Assembly (NCBI GenBank): GCA_947627325.1
Contig: CANQVO010000002.1
Coordinates: 124,001 to 188,000, forward strand
From: an uncultured Oscillospiraceae bacterium
GTDB taxonomy: Bacteria; Bacillota; Clostridia; Oscillospirales; Oscillospiraceae
Length of the DNA: 64,000 nt
Direction of reading: 5' to 3'
Shown: piece after piece, positions 19,684 through 29,204 of the stretch
Numbering within the stretch: position 1 is the stretch's first letter
Layout of the letters: the number at the start of each line of letters is the position of its first letter
The notes under the pieces: model-generated
Told to the model about the DNA's origin: nothing
Database searches by the model: none
What the model saw: the letters and a program-made list of their open reading frames with translations, nothing else
Position numbers and translations under genes: made by a program

Positions 19684-20328
19684 ATGAAAAGGAAACGCAA
19701 CGGAAAGATCGTTCAGGCAAAATTAGGACTATGTTTCATTGCGGCACTGATATTGTCCTTATTATCCGCTTGTGGAACAGAAAAACACGGAGCGGATGTT
19801 TCATATGAATTTCAAAAGCAATTGTTGGATCGTGCCGCACCCCTGATCGACCATGCGGAAGTTGATTCCAAGGATATAGAATTAGACTCTATCCAATATG
19901 GAAGTTTTTCGTCCTCAGAAGCAAAAGAAATTTGCGCGTTTTTTAAGTACCAGTCACCAAAACATACTGGTGGACTTGATCGGACCTTGGCGGTCATCTT
20001 TTCAACGGATGATTTACAAGTGGTTTCCAGCCATGAATTTGCGGCAGATCATGTTCAAGTTAAGTTTCTTCCATCAAAGGAAAACACTGATTACATTTTT
20101 TATCTTGGCGCCACTACTTATCAAGGCGTTCCCGCATATGATCTCCAGTTATTCAAGATCAGCGGGTCGATGTGGGAACCTATGCCTACGGCTGTTCCTC
20201 CATTCCATGAAACTGGCAGATATTATCTTGTGGATGATTCCATCTTATACGATCGTGAAGGAGACTTTCACGAAGCATATGTATGGAATCGTGAGATAGA
20301 GCAGTTTGAATACTGCTCGCTTCTTTGA
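19684..20328 (+). CDS. Predicted lipoprotein, AT-rich, function unknown
   Basis: 214 residues from the ATG at 19684, with AAGGAG 6 nt upstream. Basic N-terminus, hydrophobic core and lipobox LLSACG put Cys at about residue 30; the mature protein is an acidic exported domain of about 185 residues. I recognise no family. Base composition and codon use (many A/T-ending codons such as AAA, GAT, TTT) differ sharply from the roughly 65% GC neighbours. It has its own promoter and terminator, so it looks like a recently acquired one-gene insertion. A second open frame overlaps it but has no RBS. Confidence 0.8.
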   Translation: MKRKRNGKIVQAKLGLCFIAALILSLLSACGTEKHGADVSYEFQKQLLDRAAPLIDHAEVDSKDIELDSIQYGSFSSSEAKEICAFFKYQSPKHTGGLDRTLAVIFSTDDLQVVSSHEFAADHVQVKFLPSKENTDYIFYLGATTYQGVPAYDLQLFKISGSMWEPMPTAVPPFHETGRYYLVDDSILYDREGDFHEAYVWNREIEQFEYCSLL

Positions 20329-20335
20329 CAGGCTC

Positions 20336-20367
20336 AGACGTCTGGCTTTTGCCAGGCGTCTTTTTTT
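20336..20367 (+). terminator. Intrinsic terminator after the AT-rich lipoprotein gene
   Basis: AGACGTCTGGC / GCCAGGCGTCT, loop TTTT, seven T. The arms resemble those of the terminator at 19506, so the insert lies between two related hairpins. Confidence 0.85.
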
Positions 20368-20394
20368 GCGCCCAACTTTTGGGACAAGTCCGCT

Positions 20395-20422
20395 TCTAAA
20401 GTGGGACAGGCGTTCATAGACT
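20395..20422 (+). promoter_or_regulatory. Candidate sigma-E promoter of spoIIIA
   Basis: CATAGACT (20415-20422) matches the sigma-E -10 consensus CATAcAnT at all but one position. Exactly 14 bp upstream lies TCTAAA, a weak -35. No sigma-A pair is evident. Position about 30 bp before spoIIIAA fits mother-cell expression. Confidence 0.4.
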
Positions 20423-20452
20423 GTGCCATCCACAAAAGGGGAGGGATGCGGG

Positions 20453-21376
20453 ATGGAGAACGCCGGAGCGGCGGAGCGGTTCGACCGGGCGGCGGAGCTG
20501 CTGCCCGGCCATCTGCGCCGCCGGGTACAGGGCCTGCCCCGGGAGAAACGGGCCCGGGCGGAGGAACTACGCCTGCGGCGGGGGCGGCCCCTGTTTGTCC
20601 TCACCCCCCAGGGGGAGGAGCCGCTGGAGGGCACCTCGGTCACCGCCCAGGATTTGGAGACGGTGCTGGAATTGGCAAGCGCCTCGTCGGTCCACACGGT
20701 GATGGAGCAGATCCGCCACGGCTTTGTGTCCGTGCCGGGGGGCCACCGGCTGGGCCTGTGCGGCACGGGAGTGGTGGAGGGGGGGCAGCTGGTCAACCTC
20801 CGGGAGCTCTCCTCTCTCTCCCTGCGGGTGGCCCGGGAGATCCGGGGCCTGGCCCGGGCGGTCCTGCCCCGGCTCTGGGGGGAGCGGGGGCTGGAGAGCG
20901 TCCTGATCCTCTCGCCCCCCGGCGGGGGCAAGACCACCCTGCTCCGGGACCTGATCCGGGCCCTCTCCGCCGGGGAGGACTGCCCGCCCCGGCGGGTGGG
21001 GGTGGCGGATGAGCGGGGGGAGCTGGCCGCCGTGGCCGGGGGCGAGCCCGCGCTGGACGTGGGCCCGCGGACCGACGTGATGAGCGGCTGTCCCAAGGAT
21101 ATCGGGCTGATGACCCTCCTGCGGGGGATGAACCCCCAGGTGCTGGCGGTGGACGAGGTCACCGCGCCGGAGGACGTGTCCGCCATGCTCCAGGCGGCGG
21201 GGTGCGGGGTCACCCTGCTGGCTACCGCCCACGGCGGGACCCTCCGGGACCTGGACCGCCGCCCCCTCTACCGGGAGTTGATGGCCCGGGGGGTCTTTGG
21301 CCGGCTGGTGGTCATCCGGGGGACGGGGGAGGAGCGGCGCTACACCGTCACTGACGGGGAGGGGAGACCATGCTGA
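20453..21376 (+). CDS. spoIIIAA: Stage III sporulation protein AA (secretion-type ATPase)
   Basis: Mother-cell ATPase of the SpoIIIA-SpoIIQ feeding-tube complex. 307 residues from the ATG at 20453, which has GGGAGGG 8 nt upstream; an in-frame GTG 30 nt earlier has no RBS. Walker A SPPGGGKTT, the VADERGE motif, the GPRTDV/SGCPKDIG stretch and Walker B VLAVDEVTAPED are readable. The overlap ATGCTGA couples it to spoIIIAB. First gene of the eight-gene operon. Confidence 0.93.
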   Translation: MENAGAAERFDRAAELLPGHLRRRVQGLPREKRARAEELRLRRGRPLFVLTPQGEEPLEGTSVTAQDLETVLELASASSVHTVMEQIRHGFVSVPGGHRLGLCGTGVVEGGQLVNLRELSSLSLRVAREIRGLARAVLPRLWGERGLESVLILSPPGGGKTTLLRDLIRALSAGEDCPPRRVGVADERGELAAVAGGEPALDVGPRTDVMSGCPKDIGLMTLLRGMNPQVLAVDEVTAPEDVSAMLQAAGCGVTLLATAHGGTLRDLDRRPLYRELMARGVFGRLVVIRGTGEERRYTVTDGEGRPC

Positions 21377-21882
21377 AGCTGTTGGGCGCGCTCTGCGTCA
21401 TGGTCGTCTCCCTCTGGTGCGGCGCCCAGGCGGTGGGCGGTCTGCGCCGCCGGGTCCGGGCGCTGGAGGAGCTCCACGCCGGTCTTGTGTGGCTGGAGGA
21501 GGAGTTGACCTTCCGGCTGACCCCTCTGCCCCAGCTTTTGGAGCGGCTGGGCCAGGACCGGCGGGGGGAGGCCGGGCGCTTTTTTCAGGAGGTGGACCGC
21601 CTTTTGCGCCTGGACCCCGAGGGCGGGCTCCACCAGAGCTGGCGGCGGGCCATGGTCCGGCATTTGACTCTGCTGAAAGCGGAGGAGCGGCAGGCGCTCT
21701 TGGAGGTGGGCCAGACCCTGGGCCGGTACGACGCCCGGACCCAGGGCCAGACCCTGGCCCGGTGCGCCCGGCGGCTGGCCGCCCTGCGGGACGAGGCCCA
21801 GGGGGAGGCCCAGCGGCTGGGCAAGGTGTACACCGCCCTCAGCGCGGCGGGGGGCGCGATGGTGATCTTAGTGTTGATATAA
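21370..21882 (+). CDS. spoIIIAB: Stage III sporulation protein AB
   Basis: 170 residues, distantly GspF-like membrane component of the SpoIIIA complex. An N-terminal hydrophobic helix (about 2-20), a central helical soluble domain with GEAGRFFQEVD and LGQTLGRYD-like segments, and a C-terminal hydrophobic end (GGAMVILVLI). The start overlaps spoIIIAA by 7 nt. Identity rests on order and this layout. Confidence 0.88.
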   Translation: MLKLLGALCVMVVSLWCGAQAVGGLRRRVRALEELHAGLVWLEEELTFRLTPLPQLLERLGQDRRGEAGRFFQEVDRLLRLDPEGGLHQSWRRAMVRHLTLLKAEERQALLEVGQTLGRYDARTQGQTLARCARRLAALRDEAQGEAQRLGKVYTALSAAGGAMVILVLI

Positions 21883-21895
21883 GGGGGATGAGGAC

Positions 21896-22090
21896 GTGAA
21901 CGTGGACTTGATCTTCAAGATCGCCGCCATCGGCATTTTGGTCTCCGTCCTCAACCAGGTGCTGACCCGCTCGGGCCGGGAGGAGCAGGCCACCATGACC
22001 ACCCTGGCGGGGCTGGTGGTGGTGCTGATGATGGTGGTGCGGGAGATCAGCGCCCTGTTCGACCTGGTCAAGGACCTCTTTGGCTTATAG
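21896..22090 (+). CDS. spoIIIAC: Stage III sporulation protein AC
   Basis: 64 residues, two transmembrane helices (about 5-21 and 34-52) typical of SpoIIIAC: MNVDLIFKIAAIGILVSVLN, then VLTRSGREEQA between them. It starts at a GTG with an AGGGGGATGAGG leader and ends 2 nt before spoIIIAD. Membrane ring component with AD and AE. Confidence 0.92.
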   Translation: MNVDLIFKIAAIGILVSVLNQVLTRSGREEQATMTTLAGLVVVLMMVVREISALFDLVKDLFGL

Positions 22091-22092
22091 GG

Positions 22093-22479
22093 ATGGAGAC
22101 GGTATCGCAAGTGGCGGCGCTGGCGGTGGTGGGGGCCCTGTGCGCCGCGGCGGTGAAGAAGCAGACCTCCGACTTGGCGCTGGTCATCACCCTCTGCGCC
22201 GCCGCGCTGATCCTGACCGTTGCCATGGGCGCTCTGCGCCCCATCCGGGAGCTGATGGACGCCCTGGCGGAGCGGGCGGGGCTGTCGGCGGCGGTGCTCA
22301 GCCCGGTGGTCAAGACGGTGGGCGTGTCCCTGCTCACCCGGGTCACCGCGGAGCTGTGCCGGGACGCGGGGGAGAGCGGCATCGCCTCGGCGGTGGAGAT
22401 CGCGGGGGGCGTCTGCGCGTTGCTTGTCTGCCTGCCGCTATTCGAGGCGGTGCTGGGACTGATCTTAGATCTACTTTAG
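22093..22479 (+). CDS. spoIIIAD: Stage III sporulation protein AD
   Basis: 128 residues with three to four hydrophobic helices. SpoIIIAC/AD share a fold, and the central LSPVVKTVGVSLLTRVTAELCRD-type region (about residues 72-95) is the recognisable AD feature. It lies between AC and AE with 2 nt and 10 nt gaps. Confidence 0.92.
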   Translation: METVSQVAALAVVGALCAAAVKKQTSDLALVITLCAAALILTVAMGALRPIRELMDALAERAGLSAAVLSPVVKTVGVSLLTRVTAELCRDAGESGIASAVEIAGGVCALLVCLPLFEAVLGLILDLL

Positions 22480-22489
22480 GAGAATTGCC

Positions 22490-23599
22490 ATGACGACGCG
22501 GATGAGAAGCCTTATTTTGACGCTGGTTTTGTTCCTGCTCCTCTCGCCCTCCGCCCGGGGCGTGGAGGTGGTGGCCGAGGAGGACCCCTACGACCTCCCG
22601 GCCCTGGAGGACCTGGAGCGCGCGGCGGGGGAGTATGGGGCGGACTTTCCGCTGGGGGAGGATATTAGTCTGGACCAGGGCCTCCGGCGGCTTTTGTGGA
22701 CGGGCACCGATCAGGTCTTCGGCGTTCTGCGCCCCGCCGTGAAAAGCGGGGTACTGCTGCTGGTTATCGTCCTGTTCTGCGCCCTGGCCCAGGGGGCCGC
22801 CGGGCAGGGGAGCGGGACCCTCCAGGCTGCGCCCATCGTGGGGGTGCTGGCGGTGTGCGCCGTGTCCCTGGCCGACGTTCACGCCCTGATGGGCCTGGGC
22901 CGGGCGACCATCGACCGCCTGGCGGAGTTCTCGGCGGTGCTGCTGCCCACCTTAGTTGCCGCCGCGGCGGCGGGGGGCGCTCCGGCGGGAGCCGCCGCCC
23001 GCCAGATGGCGACGGTGCTCTTTTCCAACCTATTGGCCCGGCTGATCGCCACCGTGCTCATCCCCCTGACCTACGTCTACGTGGCGGTGAGCGCCGTCCA
23101 CGCCACGGTGGGGGACCCGGGGCTAAAACGCGTGGGGGCTGTCCTCTACAAGGGGATCAAGGGCGCTCTGACCGCCGTGATGGTCGCCTTTGTGAGCTAT
23201 CTCACCCTCAGTGGCGTGGTGGCCGGGACCGCCGACGCCCTCTCGGTGAAGACCGCCAAATTCGCCATATCCGGGGCGGTCCCCGTGGTGGGCAAGGTGC
23301 TGTCCGACGCGGCGGAGACCGTGCTGGTCAGCACCGGCGTGCTCCGAAACGCCGTGGGCGTATTCGGCACGCTGGTGGTCTTGAGCATCTGCCTGGCCCC
23401 TTTTCTCCGGATGGGGGTCCACTACCTGGTCTACCGGCTCACCGCCGCCCTGGCCGCCACCGTCTGGGACGGCGGGCTCATCGGCCTCATCGACGCCATC
23501 GGCGGGGCCTTCGCCCTGGAACTGGGCATGACGGCCTGCTGTGGGATGACGCTTCTCTTCTGTGTGATTTCGTGCCTTTCGGCGGCGGGGGCGGCGTAA
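22490..23599 (+). CDS. spoIIIAE: Stage III sporulation protein AE
   Basis: 369 residues: N-terminal signal peptide (LILTLVLFLLLSPSARG), an acidic exported stretch (about 25-70), then about seven hydrophobic segments. The VVAGTADALSVKTAKFAISG stretch (about 242-261) is characteristic. SpoIIIAE is the polytopic core of the SpoIIIA channel in the mother-cell membrane around the forespore. It stops 1 nt before spoIIIAF. Confidence 0.92.
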   Translation: MTTRMRSLILTLVLFLLLSPSARGVEVVAEEDPYDLPALEDLERAAGEYGADFPLGEDISLDQGLRRLLWTGTDQVFGVLRPAVKSGVLLLVIVLFCALAQGAAGQGSGTLQAAPIVGVLAVCAVSLADVHALMGLGRATIDRLAEFSAVLLPTLVAAAAAGGAPAGAAARQMATVLFSNLLARLIATVLIPLTYVYVAVSAVHATVGDPGLKRVGAVLYKGIKGALTAVMVAFVSYLTLSGVVAGTADALSVKTAKFAISGAVPVVGKVLSDAAETVLVSTGVLRNAVGVFGTLVVLSICLAPFLRMGVHYLVYRLTAALAATVWDGGLIGLIDAIGGAFALELGMTACCGMTLLFCVISCLSAAGAA

Positions 23600-23600
23600 A

Positions 23601-24095
23601 ATGGAGTGGGTCAAGGACTGGCTCGTGTCCATCCTCTGCGCCGCCGTCATCGCCGCGGTGGCGACGGCCCTGTGCCCGGAGGGGTTTTCCAAAAAGCTGA
23701 CCCGCACGGCGGGTGGGATGCTCCTTCTGCTGGCGGTGCTGAGTCCCGTGCGGCGGCTGGAGGGGGGCGCGATGGCCCAGGCCATGGCTAGATACCGCCT
23801 CTGGCCCGAGGAGACGGTCCAGGCCATGGCGGCGGGGCAGGAAGAACTGCGGGAAGCTATCATAGCGCGGCAGACCGCCGCATATATTTCGGACAAGGCG
23901 GCGGCGCTGGGCATCCGGGAGCCCCAGGTCCGGGTGACCTGCCATATGACCGGGGACGGCTTCCCGGCGCCGGAGTCGGTATGGGTACAGGGAAGTGGGC
24001 CGGAGGAGGCGTGGCGGGCCCTTGGGCGGGCCATCACCGCCGATTTCGGCCTGGAGGAGTCCCAGCAGACGTTGGAAAGGATGGACGTACCATGA
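23601..24095 (+). CDS. spoIIIAF: Stage III sporulation protein AF
   Basis: 164 residues: two N-terminal membrane helices (about 6-24 and 34-50), then a soluble ring-building-type domain with AYISDKAAALGI and a C-terminal beta segment. Its ATG follows spoIIIAE directly and its stop overlaps spoIIIAG (ATGA). Confidence 0.9.
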   Translation: MEWVKDWLVSILCAAVIAAVATALCPEGFSKKLTRTAGGMLLLLAVLSPVRRLEGGAMAQAMARYRLWPEETVQAMAAGQEELREAIIARQTAAYISDKAAALGIREPQVRVTCHMTGDGFPAPESVWVQGSGPEEAWRALGRAITADFGLEESQQTLERMDVP

Positions 24096-24637
24096 GGGAG
24101 ATCCCCTGGGAAGCGTGGAAGAAGAAGGGACGGGAGCTGTTTCAAAAGTACAAATATGTTCTGCTCATCCTGCTGGCGGGGGTGGTCATGCTCCTCTGGC
24201 CGGCCGGGAAAAAGGCCCCGCCGACGGAGGCTCCGTCTCCAACGGCCGCCTCGGCGCCCCAGGAGGACTTCTCCGTGTCCGCCCTGGAGGACCAGATGGC
24301 CGCCACCCTCTCCAAGATCCGGGGAGCGGGGGAGGTGACGGTCATGCTCACCGTGCAGGGGGGCTCCCGGCAGGTGCTGGCTATGGATGAGAAAAGCACC
24401 CGGCGGGCGGACGGGGGAAGTGAAACGCAGAGCACCACCGTTGTGGTTTCCGGCGGCGCCTCGGCGGCGGGGAACAGCCCTGTGCTGATCCAGCAGCTCT
24501 ACCCGAAGTTCCAAGGGGCGCTGGTGGTCTGCTCCGGCGGCGAGGACGCCGGGGTGCGGCTCAAGCTCATGGAGGCAGTCAGCGCGCTGACCGGTCTGGG
24601 AACGGATAAAATTTCAATTTGCAAGGGAAAGGGTTGA
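24092..24637 (+). CDS. spoIIIAG: Stage III sporulation protein AG
   Basis: 181 residues from the ATG overlapping spoIIIAF. A basic N-terminus, one transmembrane helix (about 21-38, YVLLILLAGVVMLLWPAG), a Pro/Ala linker, then the ring-building domain (LSKIRGAGEVTVMLTVQGG, about 70-88) ending VSALTGLGTDKISICKGKG. SpoIIIAG forms the large ring in the intermembrane space. Confidence 0.92.
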   Translation: MREIPWEAWKKKGRELFQKYKYVLLILLAGVVMLLWPAGKKAPPTEAPSPTAASAPQEDFSVSALEDQMAATLSKIRGAGEVTVMLTVQGGSRQVLAMDEKSTRRADGGSETQSTTVVVSGGASAAGNSPVLIQQLYPKFQGALVVCSGGEDAGVRLKLMEAVSALTGLGTDKISICKGKG

Positions 24638-24645
24638 GGAACGAC

Positions 24646-25239
24646 ATGAAGATCTGGAAACGCAACGCGGTGGTGGCCGCAATCGTCCTGTTCGTCTGCG
24701 CGGCGGTGTACCTGAACTGGTCCTACTCCCAGGACAACGCCGACGTGAGCGTGGACGCGCTGCCCACGGGGAAGCTGCTGGGGGGCGCGGCCATGGTGAG
24801 CGGCTCCCAGGAGCCTGACGCGGCGGAGACCCCCGCGCCCACCGCCGGGGCGCCGTCCGGCGGCGAGGCCCCCGCCGCGCCCACCAACGACTATTTCTCC
24901 AGCGCCCGCATCAACCGCCAGCAGGCCCGGGACTCCGCCCTGAGTCTTCTGGAGGAGGCCGCGGCCAACAACGACGCGGACCAGACCATCCGCAACGAGG
25001 CCAACGCCTCCATCCAGGTGATGGCCGACTGCACCATGGCCGAGGCCCAGATCGAGAACCTGGTCATGGCCAAGGGCTACGCCAACTGCGTGGCCTTCGT
25101 GGGGCAGGACAGCGCCTCGGTGGTGGTGTCCCTGGACGAGGGGGAACTGACGGAGACGGACACGGCGAAGATCATGGAGATCGCCATGGAACAGACCGGC
25201 CTGGAGGCCGGTCAGATCAAAATCATCCCAGCGGAGTAG
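24646..25239 (+). CDS. spoIIIAH: Stage III sporulation protein AH (SpoIIIAH-like)
   Basis: 197 residues from the ATG at 24646. One N-terminal transmembrane helix (about 6-24), a Pro/Ala/Gly linker (about 50-80), then the helical YscJ-like domain with SARINRQQARDSALSLLEE and AEAQIENLVMAKGYANCVAFV. SpoIIIAH pairs with forespore SpoIIQ; SpoIIQ is not in this window. Last gene of the operon, followed by a GC-rich hairpin. Confidence 0.93.
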   Translation: MKIWKRNAVVAAIVLFVCAAVYLNWSYSQDNADVSVDALPTGKLLGGAAMVSGSQEPDAAETPAPTAGAPSGGEAPAAPTNDYFSSARINRQQARDSALSLLEEAAANNDADQTIRNEANASIQVMADCTMAEAQIENLVMAKGYANCVAFVGQDSASVVVSLDEGELTETDTAKIMEIAMEQTGLEAGQIKIIPAE

Positions 25240-25259
25240 ACCGGCCCGGCGGGGCCGGG

Positions 25260-25298
25260 GGACCGCCGGGGCGGCTCGCCCGTCCCGGCGGACCTTTG
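25260..25298 (+). terminator. Probable terminator of the spoIIIA operon
   Basis: Two 15-nt arms (25260-25274 and 25280-25294) pair at 13 Watson-Crick positions with a 5-nt loop; followed by TTTG only, so the T tract is weak. Confidence 0.6.
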
Positions 25299-25334
25299 TC
25301 CCCCCCGTCGGCCGGGGACGACCGCGCTCCCGGC

Positions 25335-25363
25335 TTGACATTTTTTGGCCGGGTGTGTACTAT
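25335..25363 (+). promoter_or_regulatory. Sigma-A promoter of the lipoprotein gene at 25395
   Basis: TTGACA (25335-25340), 17 bp, TACTAT (25358-25363). Confidence 0.75.
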
Positions 25364-25394
25364 GTTCTCAAAAAAGAGAGGGGAAGGAGCGCTT

Positions 25395-26267
25395 ATGGTG
25401 AAACGAACGCTGGCCGCGCTGTTGGCTGTCCTGACGCTGTTCACCCTGTCCGGCTGTGGGCTGTGGGAGAGGGAGGGACCCTCCGCCTCGCCCCCGCCGG
25501 AGACCGCGGCCTTTGCCGCCTTCCTGGCGGGGGAGACCACCGCCCAGGTGGACGACGGCTTTCGCGCCGACCTGAACTTTTTGGACCCCTTTCCGGCGGA
25601 GGGCGCCGGGGAGTTCTCCCTGCGGGACCTGGCCCAGATGGTGCGCGACGCCGTCACAGGGGACATCGGGCTTCAGGACCTAAAAGTCTTCTACGCCCAG
25701 CCGGAGACTCTCAGCGGGCGGCGGATGCTGGCCCTGGAGTACGCGGGGACCCTGGCGGACGGCCAGACGTTTACGGCGTACCTCATCCTGGGCGACTACG
25801 ACGGCCAGGTCCGCCTGACCTACGCCACGGACTCCTTTTACCGCAGCTTTACCGAGTTGGACCAAAACCTGATCTTCTCCGGCCACGGCTCCGGCGGCGC
25901 GGGGGACGAGTTCGACTGGCTGGGCTGCATCGACGACACCGGCCACTACCGCTCCGTCTACCAGGTGGAGACTCTCTACGACCAGTGGGTGGCCATGTAC
26001 GCCTTTGATGTCTTTGGGATGGACACCGAGTGGGCGGTGGGGTGCACGTGCTGCATCCTGACCACCGAGGACGGCGTGTTTTACCAGCTGGACGTGGGGG
26101 AGGGCACCGACCCGGAGAAGGTGGCCCTCCTGCGGGAGTACCTGGCCGGACAGGGCATGACCGAGATCGACAGCGTGGCTGACCGCGTCGCCCAGCTCAA
26201 GGCGGAGCGGGGCATCGGAGAGGTGACCCCCTTCGAGGACTGGACCCCCCTGGAGCCGGAGGGCTGA
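25395..26267 (+). CDS. Predicted lipoprotein, function unknown
   Basis: 290 residues from the ATG at 25395 with GGAAGGAG upstream. Signal peptide MVKRTLAALLAVLTLFTL and lipobox LSGCG (Cys about residue 20). The mature part is acidic and aromatic, with two soluble segments; a CTCC cluster (about residues 218-221) could be a disulfide or metal site. I recognise no family. GC content matches the neighbours, unlike the lipoprotein at 19684. Own promoter; the only terminator-like structure downstream is the palindrome at 26306. Confidence 0.8.
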   Translation: MVKRTLAALLAVLTLFTLSGCGLWEREGPSASPPPETAAFAAFLAGETTAQVDDGFRADLNFLDPFPAEGAGEFSLRDLAQMVRDAVTGDIGLQDLKVFYAQPETLSGRRMLALEYAGTLADGQTFTAYLILGDYDGQVRLTYATDSFYRSFTELDQNLIFSGHGSGGAGDEFDWLGCIDDTGHYRSVYQVETLYDQWVAMYAFDVFGMDTEWAVGCTCCILTTEDGVFYQLDVGEGTDPEKVALLREYLAGQGMTEIDSVADRVAQLKAERGIGEVTPFEDWTPLEPEG

Positions 26268-26283
26268 ATCGGCGAGAAGGGGC

Positions 26284-26312
26284 TTGCAATTTCGGGCTCG
26301 ACAGGATAAAAT
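26284..26312 (+). promoter_or_regulatory. Sigma-A promoter of glnS
   Basis: TTGCAA (26284-26289), 17 bp, TAAAAT (26307-26312). The -10 is inside the left arm of the long palindrome at 26306-26349. Confidence 0.6.
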
Positions 26313-26349
26313 ATACAGGTTACCAATGGGGGTAACCTGTATATTTTAT
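26306..26349. repeat. Perfect 19-bp inverted repeat between a lipoprotein gene and glnS
   Basis: The arms 26306-26324 and 26331-26349 are exact reverse complements (core ATACAGGTTACC / GGTAACCTGTAT) with a 6-nt centre. It may be the terminator of the upstream lipoprotein gene (it is followed by TTT), an operator on the glnS -10 and start region, or both. It lacks the specifier and antiterminator parts of a T-box. Confidence 0.8.
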
Positions 26350-26369
26350 TTTGCGAGGAGTTGAGGACT

Positions 26370-28055
<1,686 letters not shown>

Positions 28056-28130
28056 AGCTGTTTCCCTTGCGGGGTGGTCCATTGGCAAAACGCCAGTCCA
28101 TTCAACGGCTGTAAAGGAGAAAGCCTTGCC

Positions 28131-29156
28131 ATGTTACAGTTCCGCAACGACTACTCGGTAGGGGCTCATCCCGACGTGCTGGCCGCCCTGGCGGCCACCA
28201 ATCTGGAGGGGAACGCCGGCTACGGCGCGGACGGCTACTGCGCCAGGTGCGCCGACCTGATCCGGGCGCTGTGCGCCGCGCCCCAGGCCGACGTGCAGTT
28301 CTGCGTGGGCGGCACCCAGACCAATTTCACCGCCATCGCCGCCTTCCTCCGGCCCTGGGAGGGGGTCATCTGCGCCGACACCGGCCACATCAACGGCCAC
28401 GAGGCCGGGGCGGTGGAGGCCACCGGCCACAAGCTCTTTCCCGTCCGGGCTGACCTGGACGGCAAGGTGACCCCCGCCATGATCGAGCCGGTGGTGGCCC
28501 GCTGTGTGGACCCACATTTGGTCAAGCCCGCCCTTGTCTACCTCTCCGACGCCACCGAGACCGGCGGGGTCTACACCCTGGCGGAGTTGGAGGCCCTGTC
28601 CGTCTGCTGTAAAGCCCACGGCCTGCTGCTCTTTCTGGACGGGGCCCGGCTGGGCGCGGCCCTCACCGCGGCGGACAACGACGTGACCCTCCCCGACCTG
28701 GCCCGCCTGTGCGACGCTTTCTACCTCGGCGGCACCAAAAACGGCGCGCTGATGGGGGAGGCGCTGGTCATCTGTACCCCGGCCCTCCAGCCGGACTTCT
28801 TCCGGGTAAAAAAACAGCGGGGGGCGGTGCTGGCCAAGGGCTGGCTGTTGGGGGTCCAGTTTCTGGCCCTGCTGGAGCGCGGCCTCTACTGGGACCTGGC
28901 CCGCCACGCCAACGCCCAGGCCGCCCGGCTCCAGGCGGGGCTGACCGCCAAGGGCTACGGTCTGCTGGTGCCCACCACCACCAACCAGATCTTCCCCATC
29001 GTCCCCCGGGCGCTGTTGGAGGAGCTGGACCGGGTGTGCACCTACGAGGTTTGGGAGGACTTGGGAGAGCGGGTCGCGATCCGCTTCGTCACCTCCTTCG
29101 CCACCACCCAGGCGGAGGTGGACGCCCTCCTGGCCGCTCTGCCCGACCAGCGATAA
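28131..29156 (+). CDS. Threonine aldolase / beta-eliminating lyase family PLP enzyme
   Basis: 341 residues from an ATG with AAAGGAG 11 nt upstream. The L-threonine aldolase family features are FRNDYSVGAHPDVL at the N-terminus, the VGGTQTNFTAI phosphate-binding loop (about 57-67), FLDGARLGAAL with the PLP Asp/Arg (about 167-177) and Schiff-base Lys in LGGTKNGALMGEA (about 198-210). Expected reaction: threonine to glycine plus acetaldehyde; the substrate range is not certain. The 75 nt from glnS contain no clear promoter, so it may be read from glnS. Confidence 0.88.
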   Translation: MLQFRNDYSVGAHPDVLAALAATNLEGNAGYGADGYCARCADLIRALCAAPQADVQFCVGGTQTNFTAIAAFLRPWEGVICADTGHINGHEAGAVEATGHKLFPVRADLDGKVTPAMIEPVVARCVDPHLVKPALVYLSDATETGGVYTLAELEALSVCCKAHGLLLFLDGARLGAALTAADNDVTLPDLARLCDAFYLGGTKNGALMGEALVICTPALQPDFFRVKKQRGAVLAKGWLLGVQFLALLERGLYWDLARHANAQAARLQAGLTAKGYGLLVPTTTNQIFPIVPRALLEELDRVCTYEVWEDLGERVAIRFVTSFATTQAEVDALLAALPDQR

Positions 29157-29163
29157 ACCTGAA

Positions 29164-29200
29164 AAAACGGGCGGGGGAGAAGGCTCCCCGCCCGTTTTGG
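29164..29200. terminator. Bidirectional terminator between the threonine aldolase gene and dinB
   Basis: AACGGGCGGGGGAG / CTCCCCGCCCGTT stem with flanking A and T runs. Confidence 0.9.
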
Positions 29201-29204
29201 CGCT

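Noticed and set aside
26284..26369. T-box leader for glnS
   Set aside because: Only about 50 nt of leader; no specifier loop or TGGN bulge. A simple palindrome explains the structure.
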